Origin: Chloroflexota bacterium | Lineage (GTDB): Bacteria; Chloroflexota; Dehalococcoidia; Bin125 | Direction: 5' to 3' | Length of the DNA stretch: 64,000 nucleotides | Assembly: GCA_009838915.1 (NCBI GenBank) | Contig: VXQT01000013.1 | Span: 570,414-634,413, forward strand | Shown: positions 24,498 to 32,570 of the stretch, in pieces | How positions within the stretch are numbered: the stretch's first letter is position 1 | Layout of the letters: each line of letters starts with the position of its first letter | The notes under the pieces: model-generated | Databases searched by the model: none | What the model saw: the letters and a program-made list of their open reading frames with translations, nothing else | Told to the model about the DNA's origin: nothing | Program-made: the position numbers and the translations under genes

Positions 24498-26075
24498 TTA
24501 GCGGGATAGCAACTCGGCCACGAGGGAACGCGTGACCTCGCGGTCATCCCACGGCTCGACTCGGTCGGCGTAAATCAGCTTCGGCTCGGCGCCCTTTCCG
24601 GCGATCAGGAGGAGGTCATCAGGCCGGGCGAGCGAGATCGCCCGGCGGATCGCTTCGCGGCGGTCGGGTTGTCTGTCGAACGACGTTCCACCCGACTCAA
24701 CGAAGTGACTCGCAATCTCATCGACCATCTCAACCGGATCCTCTGAGCGCGGGTTTTCGTTGGAAATCACGGTGTGATCGGCGTGGCGAGCGGCGGCGGA
24801 GGCCATGCTCGACTTGCGAATCGGGTCGCGCTCGCCGGCAACGCCGAAAACGAGGATCAGGCGTCCGGTGACATGCGGTTTGAGCGTCTGCAGGGCAAGT
24901 TCGAGCGCGGGACCGGTGGCGGCGGCGTCGACAATGACGGTGAACGGCTGCCCGGCGTCGATGGACTCCATGCGTCCGGGGACCGGTCGCAGGTTGTTCA
25001 CAGCGGTCTGCATCGCGACGGGTCCGACGCCGAGGCTCCAGGCGGCGCCGGCGGCGAGTGCGGCGTTGCCGAGGTTGTAGTCGCCCGGCATGCGCAGTCG
25101 CGCGCCGAGGGCTCCGGCAGGGGTGACGAACCGGACGTCGGAACCTCGGGCGTCCTGGGAACCGGGGAGGACGCTGACGTCAGCGGTTGTGCCTGGGGTC
25201 GCGGTTGCGATCACGGTCTGTTGGGAGTGGGCGGAGGTGATGGTGTCGCGGAGCGGATCTTCGGCTCGGACGACGGCGGTTGCTCGGAGAGCCCCCCTCT
25301 GTCGCTTCGCGACATCTCCCCCCGCTTCGCGGGGGGAGATGGGAATCTGGTTGTCGTCGAGGCTATGGAAGAGTTTGAGCTTTGCGGCGAGGTAGTTTTC
25401 CCTGGTTCCGTGGAAGTCGAGGTGGTCGTCGGAGAGGCCGGTGAAGACGGCGACCCTGGTGTTGATCTCGTCGGCGCGGTGGAGCTCGAGGGCGTGGGAG
25501 CTGACTTCGAGTACGGCGTGGGTATCGCCGGCGGCGACCATCTCGGCGAGTTTGGCCTGGATGATGTCCGCCTCAGGCGTGGTTTCGCCGGTCTCGTTCT
25601 GGGTCCACTTTCCTCCGACGTGGAACTCGACGCCATTGAGCAGACCGGTCCGGTGTCCAGCGGCGGAGAGCATGGCGTGGATGAGGTACGTGGTGGTCGA
25701 TTTGCCGTCAGTGCCGGTGACGCCGACGACATTGAGTTTGCGCGCGGGGAAGTCGTGGAAGGCAGCGGAGATGCGGGGCAGAGCGGCTCGGGTGTCGTCG
25801 ACGCTGACGACGGCGATGTCGGAGTGAGCGTCGGCGACTGGTTGCCAGAGCTGTGCGCGGTCGGATTGGACGATCAGCGCGGCTGCGCCATTGGCGATTG
25901 CGGATTCAAGGTATTGATGGCCGTCAACGGTGAATCCGGGGAGGGCCACGAAGGCCGTGCCAGGGGTGACGGAGCGTGAGTCCTGAGTGACGCCGGTGAC
26001 TCCCGGATCAAGGTCCGGCGAGATGTGGGCGCCAATCACCTCTTGAAGCATCTCGCGCAGCAGTTGCGCCGGCAT
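24498..26075 (-). CDS. murE: MurE-like Mur ligase with an in-frame palindrome insertion
   Basis: This 525-residue protein has the three-domain Mur ligase order: the N-terminal QDSRSVTPGTAFVALPG UDP-binding signature (31-47), the P-loop GVTGTDGKSTTTY (about 118-130), LEVSSHALELHR, LSDDHLDFHGT, then PGDYNLGNAALAAGAA and the C-terminal ENPRSEDP. It should add the third amino acid to UDP-MurNAc-dipeptide. ENPR resembles the diaminopimelate-type DNPR box. Departures are DAAATGPAL for the usual DYAHTPDAL and FGVAGERD for FGCGGDRD, so activity or substrate may differ. Residues about 245-262 are encoded by a copy of the palindromic repeat. The neighbours are not cell-wall genes. Confidence 0.82.
   Translation of the reverse strand: MPAQLLREMLQEVIGAHISPDLDPGVTGVTQDSRSVTPGTAFVALPGFTVDGHQYLESAIANGAAALIVQSDRAQLWQPVADAHSDIAVVSVDDTRAALPRISAAFHDFPARKLNVVGVTGTDGKSTTTYLIHAMLSAAGHRTGLLNGVEFHVGGKWTQNETGETTPEADIIQAKLAEMVAAGDTHAVLEVSSHALELHRADEINTRVAVFTGLSDDHLDFHGTRENYLAAKLKLFHSLDDNQIPISPREAGGDVAKRQRGALRATAVVRAEDPLRDTITSAHSQQTVIATATPGTTADVSVLPGSQDARGSDVRFVTPAGALGARLRMPGDYNLGNAALAAGAAWSLGVGPVAMQTAVNNLRPVPGRMESIDAGQPFTVIVDAAATGPALELALQTLKPHVTGRLILVFGVAGERDPIRKSSMASAAARHADHTVISNENPRSEDPVEMVDEIASHFVESGGTSFDRQPDRREAIRRAISLARPDDLLLIAGKGAEPKLIYADRVEPWDDREVTRSLVAELLSR
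25292..25343 (+). repeat. Two-armed palindromic element, copy 5, inside murE
   Basis: Small arm TGTCGCTTCGCGACA and large arm CTCCCCCCG-cttcg-CGGGGGGAG. Read from the minus strand in frame it gives ISPREAGGDVAKRQRG, placed between KLKLFHSLD and TAVVRAEDP, where other MurE proteins are continuous. No stop or frameshift results. Confidence 0.85.
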
Positions 26076-26112
26076 GGTCGATTGTCCTTTGCTAGAGGGG
26101 CCCTCACCCTAG

Positions 26113-26133
26113 CCCTCTCCCGCAGGGAGAGGG
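26113..26133 (-). terminator. CCCTCTCCC/GGGAGAGGG hairpin after rnpB
   Basis: A perfect 9-bp stem with a 3-base loop lies about 20 bp beyond the 3' end of rnpB and before murE. The flanking CCCTCACCC sequence resembles another widespread short repeat type. It could end the rnpB transcript. Confidence 0.5.
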
Positions 26134-26153
26134 GACCGGAGAGGGATCTGTTA

Positions 26154-26549
26154 GCCAGGCCGCCTGTAAGCCGGGTTCTGTGAACGACGTTCGGGTTGCG
26201 CCGAACGTCGGACGGCGGCCATCCATCTGGGACGGCGGTTACCCGCCGCCTCGAGCGACCTACCCGGAGGCGGCCCGGGACGAGCCATTGCCTCTCTATT
26301 TGGTCTTGCTCCGGGCGGGGCTTGCTCAGCCGGTCGGTCACCCAACCGCTGGTGCGCTCTTACCGCACCATCTCACCCTTACCGCCGCCGACCGCGAAAA
26401 AAACGCAGCCGGACGGGTAGGCGGTGTGTTTCTGTGCGCTTTCCGTCAGCTCGCGCTGCCTGGGAGTTACCCAGCGCCCTGTCCCGAGGAGCCCGGACTT
26501 TCCTCGACCTCCGAACGAGTCGGAGACCGCGACCGCCCGGCGGCCTGGC
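26154..26549 (-). ncRNA. rnpB: RNase P RNA (bacterial type)
   Basis: On the minus strand the RNA begins GCCAGGCCGCC and ends GGCGGCCTGGC, an 11-bp P1 helix. Conserved blocks lie between: GAGGAAAGTCCGGGCTCC near the 5' end, GACGGAAAGCGCACAGAAA, GGTAAGGGTGAGATGGTGCG with GTAAGAGCGCACC, and near the 3' end ACAGAACCCGGCTTACAGG. It is the catalytic RNA that trims tRNA 5' leaders. It is about 396 nt, normal for the class. Open frames across this region are meaningless. Confidence 0.96.
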
Positions 26550-26584
26550 GAGACCAATGGTATCGCGCTCGGGCGCAAGGGGAG

Positions 26585-26637
26585 CCCCCTCTGCCTACGG
26601 CATCTCCCCCCCGCAGAGCGGGGGGAGAAGGAAGGGG
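26585..26637 (+). repeat. Two-armed palindromic element, copy 6
   Basis: Small arm TGCCTACGGCA, large arm with loop CAGAG, right flank AGAAGGAAGGGG. It lies 11 bp beyond the RNase H stop and just before the 5' end of rnpB. Confidence 0.8.
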
Positions 26638-26648
26638 AACGCGAGAGG

Positions 26649-27047
26649 CTACGAGCGGTCGAGGGCTTCGTTGGCCATGGCGTCTGCGCGGGTGTTGAGT
26701 TCTCGGTAAACGTGGTTGATCTCGAAGTGATCGAGCTCGCGGAGCAGGTCAATTAGCTGCTTGTAAAGGGGTTTGAGCTGTTGCTTGCGGACTCGATACG
26801 TGCCTCGTACCTGCTGCACGATGAGGTCGGAGTCGAGGCGCAGTTCGAGCTTCGTCGCGCCGCGTTCGAGAGCCGCTTCAACGGCGGCGATCGCACCTTG
26901 GTACTCGGCGACGTTGTTAGTGGCGCGGCCAATCGGGTTGCCCCAGGCGTCCAGCTCGACACCATCGGCGTCGCAGAGCACCGCGCCGTAGGCGGCCGGC
27001 CCAGGATTGCCGCGCGATGCGCCGTCGGCGTAGGCGATCAGGTGCAT
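26649..27047 (-). CDS. rnhA: RNase H-like ribonuclease (RNase HI family)
   Basis: This 132-residue protein is a compact RNase H fold that cuts the RNA strand of RNA-DNA hybrids. The acidic catalytic set is visible: D in YADGASRGNPGP, E in NNVAEYQG, D in LRLDSDL and D in NTRADAMAN. It resembles the short Rv2228c/YpdQ-type branch more than E. coli RNase HI because the basic handle is missing. The ATG at 27047 is supported by TAAGCT seven bases upstream. RNase HII (rnhB) is also in this window at 62159-62815. Confidence 0.9.
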   Translation of the reverse strand: MHLIAYADGASRGNPGPAAYGAVLCDADGVELDAWGNPIGRATNNVAEYQGAIAAVEAALERGATKLELRLDSDLIVQQVRGTYRVRKQQLKPLYKQLIDLLRELDHFEINHVYRELNTRADAMANEALDRS

Positions 27048-27054
27048 GTCGGTG

Positions 27055-27060
27055 AGCTTA
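27055..27060 (-). promoter_or_regulatory. Leaderless -10 box for rnhA
   Basis: TAAGCT, seven bases, then the ATG at 27047; the same hexamer and spacing precede uvrB. Confidence 0.45.
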
Positions 27061-27067
27061 GCGGTGG

Positions 27068-28534
27068 CTACGCCTTGAGTTGGGTGGTGACGGAGTGGTC
27101 GAAGACGACGACTCGCTCGACCAGATGCTCGATCAAATCTCGACGTTGGGGGAAGTTGAGCTGATCCCATTGCTCACGGACTCGCTGTAGACGCATGTCT
27201 CGGCGGCGTCGACGCTCTGCCTCTCGGTCTTGCGCGGCGGCGCGAAAGCGGATCTGGGCGAGATCGGCGCTGGCGGTCTCCCACTCACGAATCAGGTCGG
27301 CGCCGGCATCCTGCAATCCGGCGGGCGGCGGATCGCCCGTGGCGACATCTTCGAGCAACTGACCGAGTCGGCGGTCGATGGCTCTGAGGCGAGCCTCGGC
27401 ATTGGCAACCGCGACAACCGTCTCGGCCGCCAACGCGCCGTTGTCGCGGCCAATGTTGAGCACCGAAGGTTCACCGCCTTCCCGCTCGCCCCGGATGTGA
27501 GCCAGCACCTCGGCCTCAAGTTCGTCGGCCTGGCGCGTGTGATAGCTGCCGACCGACTGATTGGTGCGGGCCTCGGACTGGTAGTAGCGGTAGACGGTCT
27601 CGCCCCGCTCGCCGTCGGAGTTGCGCCACTGACGACGCCGGGTCACGCCGATCATTCGCGACTGGTCCTCGCCGCACCAGATCAGACCGGCGAGCAGGAA
27701 GTCGGACGGATGGCTGACGCCGGGTGCGGTGCGCCGCTGCATCATCTGTTGTCCGACGGCGTGGAAGTCGGGCTCGGAGACGATCGCTTCGTGGTTGGCG
27801 GGCACGCTGACGCCGAGTTTGTCGTAGCGGCCGATGTAGACGGGATTGCGGAGCAGGTCGCGGATCGTGACCATGCTCCAGTTGCGTCCTCGCCGTGTCT
27901 GATAGCCATCCGCATTGAGCCGCTGGGCAACGCGGCGGATGCCGTGATCGTCGTGCAGATACAGGTCGAAGATGCGTCTTACCACTGCCGCCTCTTCTTC
28001 ATCAACTTCGTAGCGCCCGTCGTCGCCGATCCGGTATCCATAGGGCGGACGGCCGATCGCTTGACCAAGGCGCGCTTTCTCCTGAAGCCGCTCGCGTCGG
28101 CGCTCGGCGTCGGGGTCTGGATCGGTGTGCAGCCGCCAGAGATCGACGAGGGTTGAGTCGTTGATCGGTCCTTCTTCGAGTGAGATCAACTGGACGCCGC
28201 GAGCGCGGAGTTGCAGCACGGTGCGGACCGCCTGGGTGGCGTCGCCGCCAAGATGGTCAAATCCCTGGACGATGACAAACGTAAATCCGCGAGCTTCTTC
28301 CTTGAGGTGCCTCAGCAGTTGCCGCAGACCAGTGCGCTCGCGTTGTGGAGAGAGATCGGAATCGAGGAAGGTCGCGGTCGGTTCGAAGCCGTGCTCCTGG
28401 CAGTAGGCGAGGAAACGGGCGTTCTGTTCGATCAAGCCTGGCCGTGGGTCGTCGGTGACGTGTCCGGCGGCGCCGTCGCGTTCGCGATGGTGCAGATGCT
28501 CGGCTGCCTGGCTGAGGTATCCAATGGCTCGCAC
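27068..28534 (-). CDS. Serine recombinase-family protein with degraded catalytic domain
   Basis: This 488-residue protein has the layout of large serine recombinases: an N-terminal resolvase fold, a recombinase domain (GRPPYGYRIGDDG...VRRIFDLYLHDDHGIRRVAQRLN...TIRDLLRNPVYIG), a zinc-ribbon position and a coiled-coil tail. Key catalytic residues are missing. The usual YxRVS start reads AIGYLSQAAEH with Ala at the Ser position, and the DRLxR arginines are DHLGGD. The zinc ribbon keeps only one Cys (IWCGEDQS). The frame is intact and GC-matched, and lies between rnhA and a zinc-ribbon gene, so this looks domesticated. The GTG start is set by TAACAT six bases upstream. Confidence 0.82.
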   Translation of the reverse strand: MRAIGYLSQAAEHLHHRERDGAAGHVTDDPRPGLIEQNARFLAYCQEHGFEPTATFLDSDLSPQRERTGLRQLLRHLKEEARGFTFVIVQGFDHLGGDATQAVRTVLQLRARGVQLISLEEGPINDSTLVDLWRLHTDPDPDAERRRERLQEKARLGQAIGRPPYGYRIGDDGRYEVDEEEAAVVRRIFDLYLHDDHGIRRVAQRLNADGYQTRRGRNWSMVTIRDLLRNPVYIGRYDKLGVSVPANHEAIVSEPDFHAVGQQMMQRRTAPGVSHPSDFLLAGLIWCGEDQSRMIGVTRRRQWRNSDGERGETVYRYYQSEARTNQSVGSYHTRQADELEAEVLAHIRGEREGGEPSVLNIGRDNGALAAETVVAVANAEARLRAIDRRLGQLLEDVATGDPPPAGLQDAGADLIREWETASADLAQIRFRAAAQDREAERRRRRDMRLQRVREQWDQLNFPQRRDLIEHLVERVVVFDHSVTTQLKA

Positions 28535-28540
28535 AACTGG

Positions 28541-28546
28541 ATGTTA
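28541..28546 (-). promoter_or_regulatory. Leaderless -10 box for the recombinase-like gene
   Basis: TAACAT on the minus strand, six bases, then GTG at 28534. Confidence 0.5.
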
Positions 28547-28566
28547 TGTCGTTGCGTGAGGGTGTA

Positions 28567-29262
28567 CTAGCCGACCCGCAGCAAGCATCCACATGATGGA
28601 CATTCGACTGCGCGGACGCCGCGTCGGGCTCGGCTGACGACGATGGTGGGCAGGGCGATGCGGCACTCGGCGCAGACGCCTCCAGCCACTGTCGCCACAA
28701 CGCGGGGACGGCGACGGCGGTACTGGTCGTAGACATCGAGGTCATCGCGGACCATCTGGTCGCGCAGTATCTCTACCTGTCGGGAGAGTTCATCAACCTG
28801 TTCCTGCACCGCGGATCGCTCGACCTGGAGTTGGGACTGACGCTCATTCCAGATCTCAATGGCGGCGGCACGCAGGGCGTGTAGCCAGTCGCTGGCGTTG
28901 TGGGCTTGTTCCGCGTCGTTCTGGGCGCGCTGCTCTGCCTCGGTCAGGGGCGGCAGTTGTTGGCGCTGGCTGTACAGGTCGCGCTGCAACTCCTCGAGCG
29001 TACGGTGATCGGTGATTGAGCCTGAGTAGAGGCGTCGGTCGGTAACTTCGATCCTCCTCTGAGCTGTCTGCACCACCGCCTGCGCTTCGCGCACGGCCTG
29101 ATCGGCGCCGCGGGCTTCATCTTCCTGCTTGCCAATCTCGTCTTCGAGCGCACCGACGAACGGAGGCTCGGAGATCTGGTCGACGATGTGTTGAAGATCG
29201 CGCTTGGCCTGGTCGCGCTGGATGTCGACTTCCTGGAGCTGCTGCATCCCCTCAAGATCCAT
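28567..29262 (-). CDS. Coiled-coil hairpin protein with C4 zinc ribbon (CT398/zf-RING_7 type)
   Basis: This 231-residue protein starts with a long helical hairpin rich in Gln, Glu and Arg (about residues 5-175), containing the family-like LYSGSITDHRTLEELQRDL. It ends with a zinc ribbon: CAEC near 197 and CPSCG near 222. Relatives are conserved, poorly characterised bacterial proteins that may act as scaffolds in nucleic-acid or flagellar contexts. Spacing to the recombinase-like gene is about 30 bp, with a separate promoter between. It diverges from the yceD operon. Confidence 0.8.
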   Translation of the reverse strand: MDLEGMQQLQEVDIQRDQAKRDLQHIVDQISEPPFVGALEDEIGKQEDEARGADQAVREAQAVVQTAQRRIEVTDRRLYSGSITDHRTLEELQRDLYSQRQQLPPLTEAEQRAQNDAEQAHNASDWLHALRAAAIEIWNERQSQLQVERSAVQEQVDELSRQVEILRDQMVRDDLDVYDQYRRRRPRVVATVAGGVCAECRIALPTIVVSRARRGVRAVECPSCGCLLRVG

Positions 29263-29433
29263 AGCGGCGGCTCGATTTCACTTGGTAACACTTGGTAATG
29301 CGTGTGATGGAGTGGGTTGGGAGCGGACCAGTCCAGGCCGCTCCTCTGAGTGTATGCCCGACCACTGCGATAGCCAACAGCGGACAGTGAGCGAGGTTGG
29401 CCGCTCCGCAGACGCTGATAGGCTTGGACGACC

Positions 29434-29970
29434 ATGACTGCCGAGAGCGGGATCGCGGGCCACGCGGTTCGACGCACGACTTCACTGCTGATCAATGTTT
29501 CGACGCTGCTGCAAGAGCCGATCGGCTCGCTGCGCCGATACGAAGTGGTCGACGCGCGAGCCAACGGATTGGAGTCGGGCATCTCCGGATCCCTGCGACT
29601 GTTGCGCACGGATCAATCGGTGCTCGTCACGGCGTCACTGTCGACCACGACGCGTGATCTCTGCGGCGGATGTTTGCAAGAGTTGGAACTGCTGATCGAT
29701 TTGGCGTTCGACGAGGAGTTCTGGCCGGCATCGGACGCGGCATTGGGAGTCGCGGTTGAGCCTCCGCCCGAGCGTGCGGGGTTCGACGTGAACGGCGGAC
29801 AGATTGATCTGTCGGAGGCCGTGAGACAATACCTGGAGATGGGGCGACCGATGAGTCCGCGTTGCGGAGCGGCCTGCCCTGGATTGATCGACCGGGAACC
29901 GCAGGAAGCACCGATCGACGAGCGTTGGTCGGCACTGGCGAATTTCAAGATCGAGTCGGAACCGGACTGA
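29434..29970 (+). CDS. YceD/DUF177 family protein
   Basis: This 178-residue protein contains the DUF177 signature: an early LLINVSTLLQEPIGSLRRYEV segment (read in parts), RDLCGGCL with a Cys pair, an acidic FDEEF strand, a GGQIDLSEAVRQYL helix with PMSPRCG, and the end CPGL. YceD is linked to 23S rRNA/ribosome biogenesis. It sits just before rpmF, its universal partner in many bacteria. TAGGCT lies nine bases upstream, so the leader is very short. Confidence 0.9.
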   Translation: MTAESGIAGHAVRRTTSLLINVSTLLQEPIGSLRRYEVVDARANGLESGISGSLRLLRTDQSVLVTASLSTTTRDLCGGCLQELELLIDLAFDEEFWPASDAALGVAVEPPPERAGFDVNGGQIDLSEAVRQYLEMGRPMSPRCGAACPGLIDREPQEAPIDERWSALANFKIESEPD

Positions 29971-30010
29971 ACTGCGTCGGAGTGTCCGACGCTTGAGGGA
30001 GAAGAACACG

Positions 30011-30193
30011 ATGCCACCGCTACCAAAGCGCAAGTATGCGAAGACTCGTCAGCGACTGCGCCGCCAGCACCACCGTGTGCAGCGGCCGAAGCTGGTCACC
30101 TGTCCCGATTGCAACGAGACGCACCAGGCGCACCACATCTGCTGGGCTTGCGGTTCGTATCGGGGCCGCAACGTGGTCGAGCTGGAGGACTAG
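30011..30193 (+). CDS. rpmF: 50S ribosomal protein L32
   Basis: This 60-residue protein begins PPLPKRKYAKTRQRLRRQHH, rich in Lys and Arg, and has a zinc-binding CPDC...CWAC ribbon (C33/C36 and C47/C50 by count of the frame). It is a late-assembling large-subunit protein. GAGGGAG precedes the ATG. It follows yceD by 40 bp and precedes fabD by 1 base, the classic yceD-rpmF-fab order. Confidence 0.96.
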   Translation: MPPLPKRKYAKTRQRLRRQHHRVQRPKLVTCPDCNETHQAHHICWACGSYRGRNVVELED

Positions 30194-30194
30194 C

Positions 30195-31142
30195 GTGTCG
30201 GAGGGCAGTCCTGCGACCGCGTGGCTGTTCCCCGGCCAAGGCGCGCAAGAAGTGGGGATGGGCCGAGACCTCCACGACGCATTCCCAGAGGCGCGCGAGA
30301 TCTTCGAGGAAGCGGACGAGGCGCTGGGCCGGTCGTTGTCGAGCGTGATTTTCGATGGCCCGGACGAGGTCTTGCGCGAGACGGTCAATACGCAGCCGGC
30401 GATCCTGGTCGCGTCGTTGGCCGCGTGGCGCGCGGCCACGGCGGCAGGCCATGAGGCCCTGGGCACGCAGCCCGATTGCGCAGCAGGACACAGCATGGGC
30501 GAGTACTCGGCGCTGGTTGCGGCAGGATCGCTGTCAGTGTCCGAGGCGGTGCGGTTGGTCGCGAGACGCGGAGAGCTGATGCAATCCGCCGGCGAGCAGA
30601 ACCCCGGCACGCTGGCCGCAGTATTAGGTATGGACGAAGCGGACGTTGAGGCAATCTGCAGCCAGACGGGGGCAGAAGTTTGCAATCTCAACGCGACCGG
30701 TCAGATCGTGGTCGGCGGGACCGTTCCAGCGGTCGAGCAGGCGGCCAAGCTGGCAGAGGAACGCGGCGCGCGGCGCGTGGTCATGCTTAACGTGGGCGGC
30801 GCGTTTCACTCGTCGCTAATGGCGCCCGCGGCCGAGGCGATGGCGCCGATCATCGCCGAAGCCCAGGTGAGCGCGCCACAGACGCCGGTCGTGGGCAACG
30901 TATCGGCCGAACTGCTGACGACGGCCGGTGACGTGAAGTCCGACCTGACGGCGCAGATTCGGCGTCCGGTGCGCTGGCGCGACACTGTTTTGAAGATGCA
31001 GGAGATGGGTGTCGAGCGCTACGTTGAGATGGGTCCGGGCAAGGTGTTGACCGGGCTGGTGCGTACGACCCTGCGGCCGCTCAAGCTGCCCGAGATGCCG
31101 GAACTGGTGAACATCAGCGATCGGGAGAGCGTTGGCAGTTAG
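30195..31142 (+). CDS. fabD: Malonyl-CoA--ACP transacylase
   Basis: This 315-residue enzyme loads malonyl groups onto acyl carrier protein for fatty-acid synthesis. It shows WLFPGQGAQEVGMG (N terminus), the nucleophile elbow AAGHSMGEYSAL near 98, the Arg-containing RGELMQ, and the catalytic His in GGAFHSSLM. The GTG at 30195 is chosen because the conserved protein begins there and it abuts rpmF (TAG-C-GTG). nusB overlaps its 3' end by 11 bp, giving tight coupling. Confidence 0.95.
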   Translation: MSEGSPATAWLFPGQGAQEVGMGRDLHDAFPEAREIFEEADEALGRSLSSVIFDGPDEVLRETVNTQPAILVASLAAWRAATAAGHEALGTQPDCAAGHSMGEYSALVAAGSLSVSEAVRLVARRGELMQSAGEQNPGTLAAVLGMDEADVEAICSQTGAEVCNLNATGQIVVGGTVPAVEQAAKLAEERGARRVVMLNVGGAFHSSLMAPAAEAMAPIIAEAQVSAPQTPVVGNVSAELLTTAGDVKSDLTAQIRRPVRWRDTVLKMQEMGVERYVEMGPGKVLTGLVRTTLRPLKLPEMPELVNISDRESVGS

Positions 31143-31590
31143 CGGCAGACCCGCGCCGATCCGACCCGACGCCGAGGACAACGCGCGGGTTCGCGCATTC
31201 TGTGCGCTGTTCGAGGCTGAGTTTGGCGTGATCCGCGCGACCACCGCACTGCGCCGCGCTCACGAATTTGTCCCGATGTCGGAAGACCGGGCGGAGCGGG
31301 CGGCGCGCCTGGTCGCGGGCGTGATTGAGCGGCGCGAGGACCTGGACCAGTTGATAGAGGAGACGGCTGATCGGCTTCCGCTGGACGAGATGGCGTTAGT
31401 CGATCTGACCGTGCTGCGCATTGCGCTGTATGAAATGCTCTTCGATAATGACGCGGTACGCCCGAACACGGCGGTTCGGCAGGCCGTGTCGCTGGCCAAA
31501 CGCTTCGGCGACGACGGTAGCCGCCGATTTGTCAGCGGCGTGCTGGGCGCGATCACTCGCAACCGTCTGCAGGCTGGGACTGCGGAGTAG
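31132..31590 (+). CDS. nusB: Transcription antitermination factor NusB
   Basis: This 152-residue all-helical protein has the NusB C-terminal features PLDEMALVDLTVLRIALYEML and NTAVRQAVSLAKRFGDDGSRRFVSGVLGAI (read in parts). NusB with NusE binds boxA RNA in rRNA antitermination. The start is a TTG inside the end of fabD, and no later ATG gives a complete domain. Placement between fabD and acpP interrupts a fatty-acid operon with a transcription factor gene, and all are probably co-transcribed. Confidence 0.9.
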   Translation: MAVSGRPAPIRPDAEDNARVRAFCALFEAEFGVIRATTALRRAHEFVPMSEDRAERAARLVAGVIERREDLDQLIEETADRLPLDEMALVDLTVLRIALYEMLFDNDAVRPNTAVRQAVSLAKRFGDDGSRRFVSGVLGAITRNRLQAGTAE

Positions 31591-31605
31591 ATGAAAGACG
31601 GCGGT

Positions 31606-31863
31606 ATGGCACTGTTTGATCGAATCAAGGACATCATCGTCGATCAGCTCTCGGCTGACCCGGACGACGTGACGCCGGAAGCGTCCTTTGTCGATGACCT
31701 GGGCGCGGATTCGCTCGACCTGGTTGAGCTGATCATGTCGTTCGAGGACGAGTTCCGTGACGAGGTGCCGAACCTGGAGATTTCGGACGAAGACGCCGAG
31801 GGGATCGGCACAGTTCAGGACGCCATCAACTTCCTCGTGGGCAAGGGCGTGCCCGAGGAGTAA
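31606..31863 (+). CDS. acpP: Acyl carrier protein
   Basis: This 85-residue acidic protein has the phosphopantetheine site [10 protein letters not shown] (Ser near 39) and the usual four-helix pattern with EDEF...[19 protein letters not shown]. It carries growing acyl chains in fatty-acid synthesis. An in-frame ATG at 31591, touching the nusB stop, would add five residues. The 31606 start fits the family length and has a weak AAAG/GGCGG upstream. It completes the fabD-nusB-acpP unit. Confidence 0.95.
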   Translation: MALFDRIKDIIVDQLSADPDDVTPEASFVDDLGADSLDLVELIMSFEDEFRDEVPNLEISDEDAEGIGTVQDAINFLVGKGVPEE

Positions 31864-31931
31864 ACCTCGAGCCTTCGTTATGGAGCCCCACGCACGCGGT
31901 CGATGTGGGCCGCGCGCCCGGCGCAATCGGG

Positions 31932-31937
31932 TACGCT
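31932..31937 (+). promoter_or_regulatory. -10 box close to the tatA start
   Basis: TACGCT, eight bases, then the ATG at 31946; no Shine-Dalgarno, so a leaderless transcript is likely. Confidence 0.4.
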
Positions 31938-31945
31938 GACTGCCG

Positions 31946-32533
31946 ATGAACATCTTTGGCGTCGGTATCCCTGAGATCCTGGTCGTGCTGCTGCTTGCGG
32001 CATTGATCTTCGGACCGGGCAAGCTACCCGAGATTGCCGGGCAGTTCGGTCGAGCGATCCGCGAGCTGCGCGAGCACGCGCGCGACTTCCGCGACGAGTA
32101 TCTGACCGACTTCGAGGAAGTCCGCGAGGAGTTCATCGAGCAGCGCTTCGAGTTGCAGCAGATTGACGCCGACATCCGCGCAGACTTGCAGCAGGCGGAG
32201 GAAGACGTGCGCGGCGCGGTGCAGGACGCAGAGACGATGACCGAAGAAGCGATTGAAGCCGCTCGTGACGGAGGAGACGAGCAGGAGTCGGCTGCAACGC
32301 CGTCTGTCCGCGCCGACGGCGGCGTGACCGAATCGGAGATGCGCCGCACCCGGCGGGTGCGACGGCGTCCGGTCGTGCGGCCGCGGCGCGTAACGGCGGT
32401 CGCGGCCGCCGATGATGGATCGGGCGAGGCCGTAGAGTCCACGGAACCGGCCCGACCGTCGAACGTGATCTCCCTCAATCGGCGGCGGCGGGTGCCCGAC
32501 AACACGGAGCGCCCCGAGCGCGACGCCCGCTAG
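31946..32533 (+). CDS. tatA: Twin-arginine translocase TatA/TatB subunit
   Basis: This 195-residue protein has a periplasmic-facing N terminus MNIFGVGIPEILVVLLLAAL, one membrane helix, the FGPGKLPEIAGQFG hinge and an amphipathic helix, followed by a long acidic coiled region and an Arg-rich tail. The length and acidic helix resemble TatB, but the sequence class is shared with TatA. It forms the Tat pore or receptor that exports folded proteins. tatC follows 37 bp later, giving a minimal TatA-TatC pair; no second TatA/B gene is in the window. Confidence 0.9.
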   Translation: MNIFGVGIPEILVVLLLAALIFGPGKLPEIAGQFGRAIRELREHARDFRDEYLTDFEEVREEFIEQRFELQQIDADIRADLQQAEEDVRGAVQDAETMTEEAIEAARDGGDEQESAATPSVRADGGVTESEMRRTRRVRRRPVVRPRRVTAVAAADDGSGEAVESTEPARPSNVISLNRRRRVPDNTERPERDAR

Positions 32534-32570
32534 CGCCGTGCCTATGACTCCTGCCGGTGGTTGACTGCTG

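Noticed and set aside
26180..26698. Long open frames on both strands across the RNase P RNA region
   Set aside because: The region is rnpB with a complete P1 helix and conserved cores, so the frames are incidental in GC-rich structured RNA.
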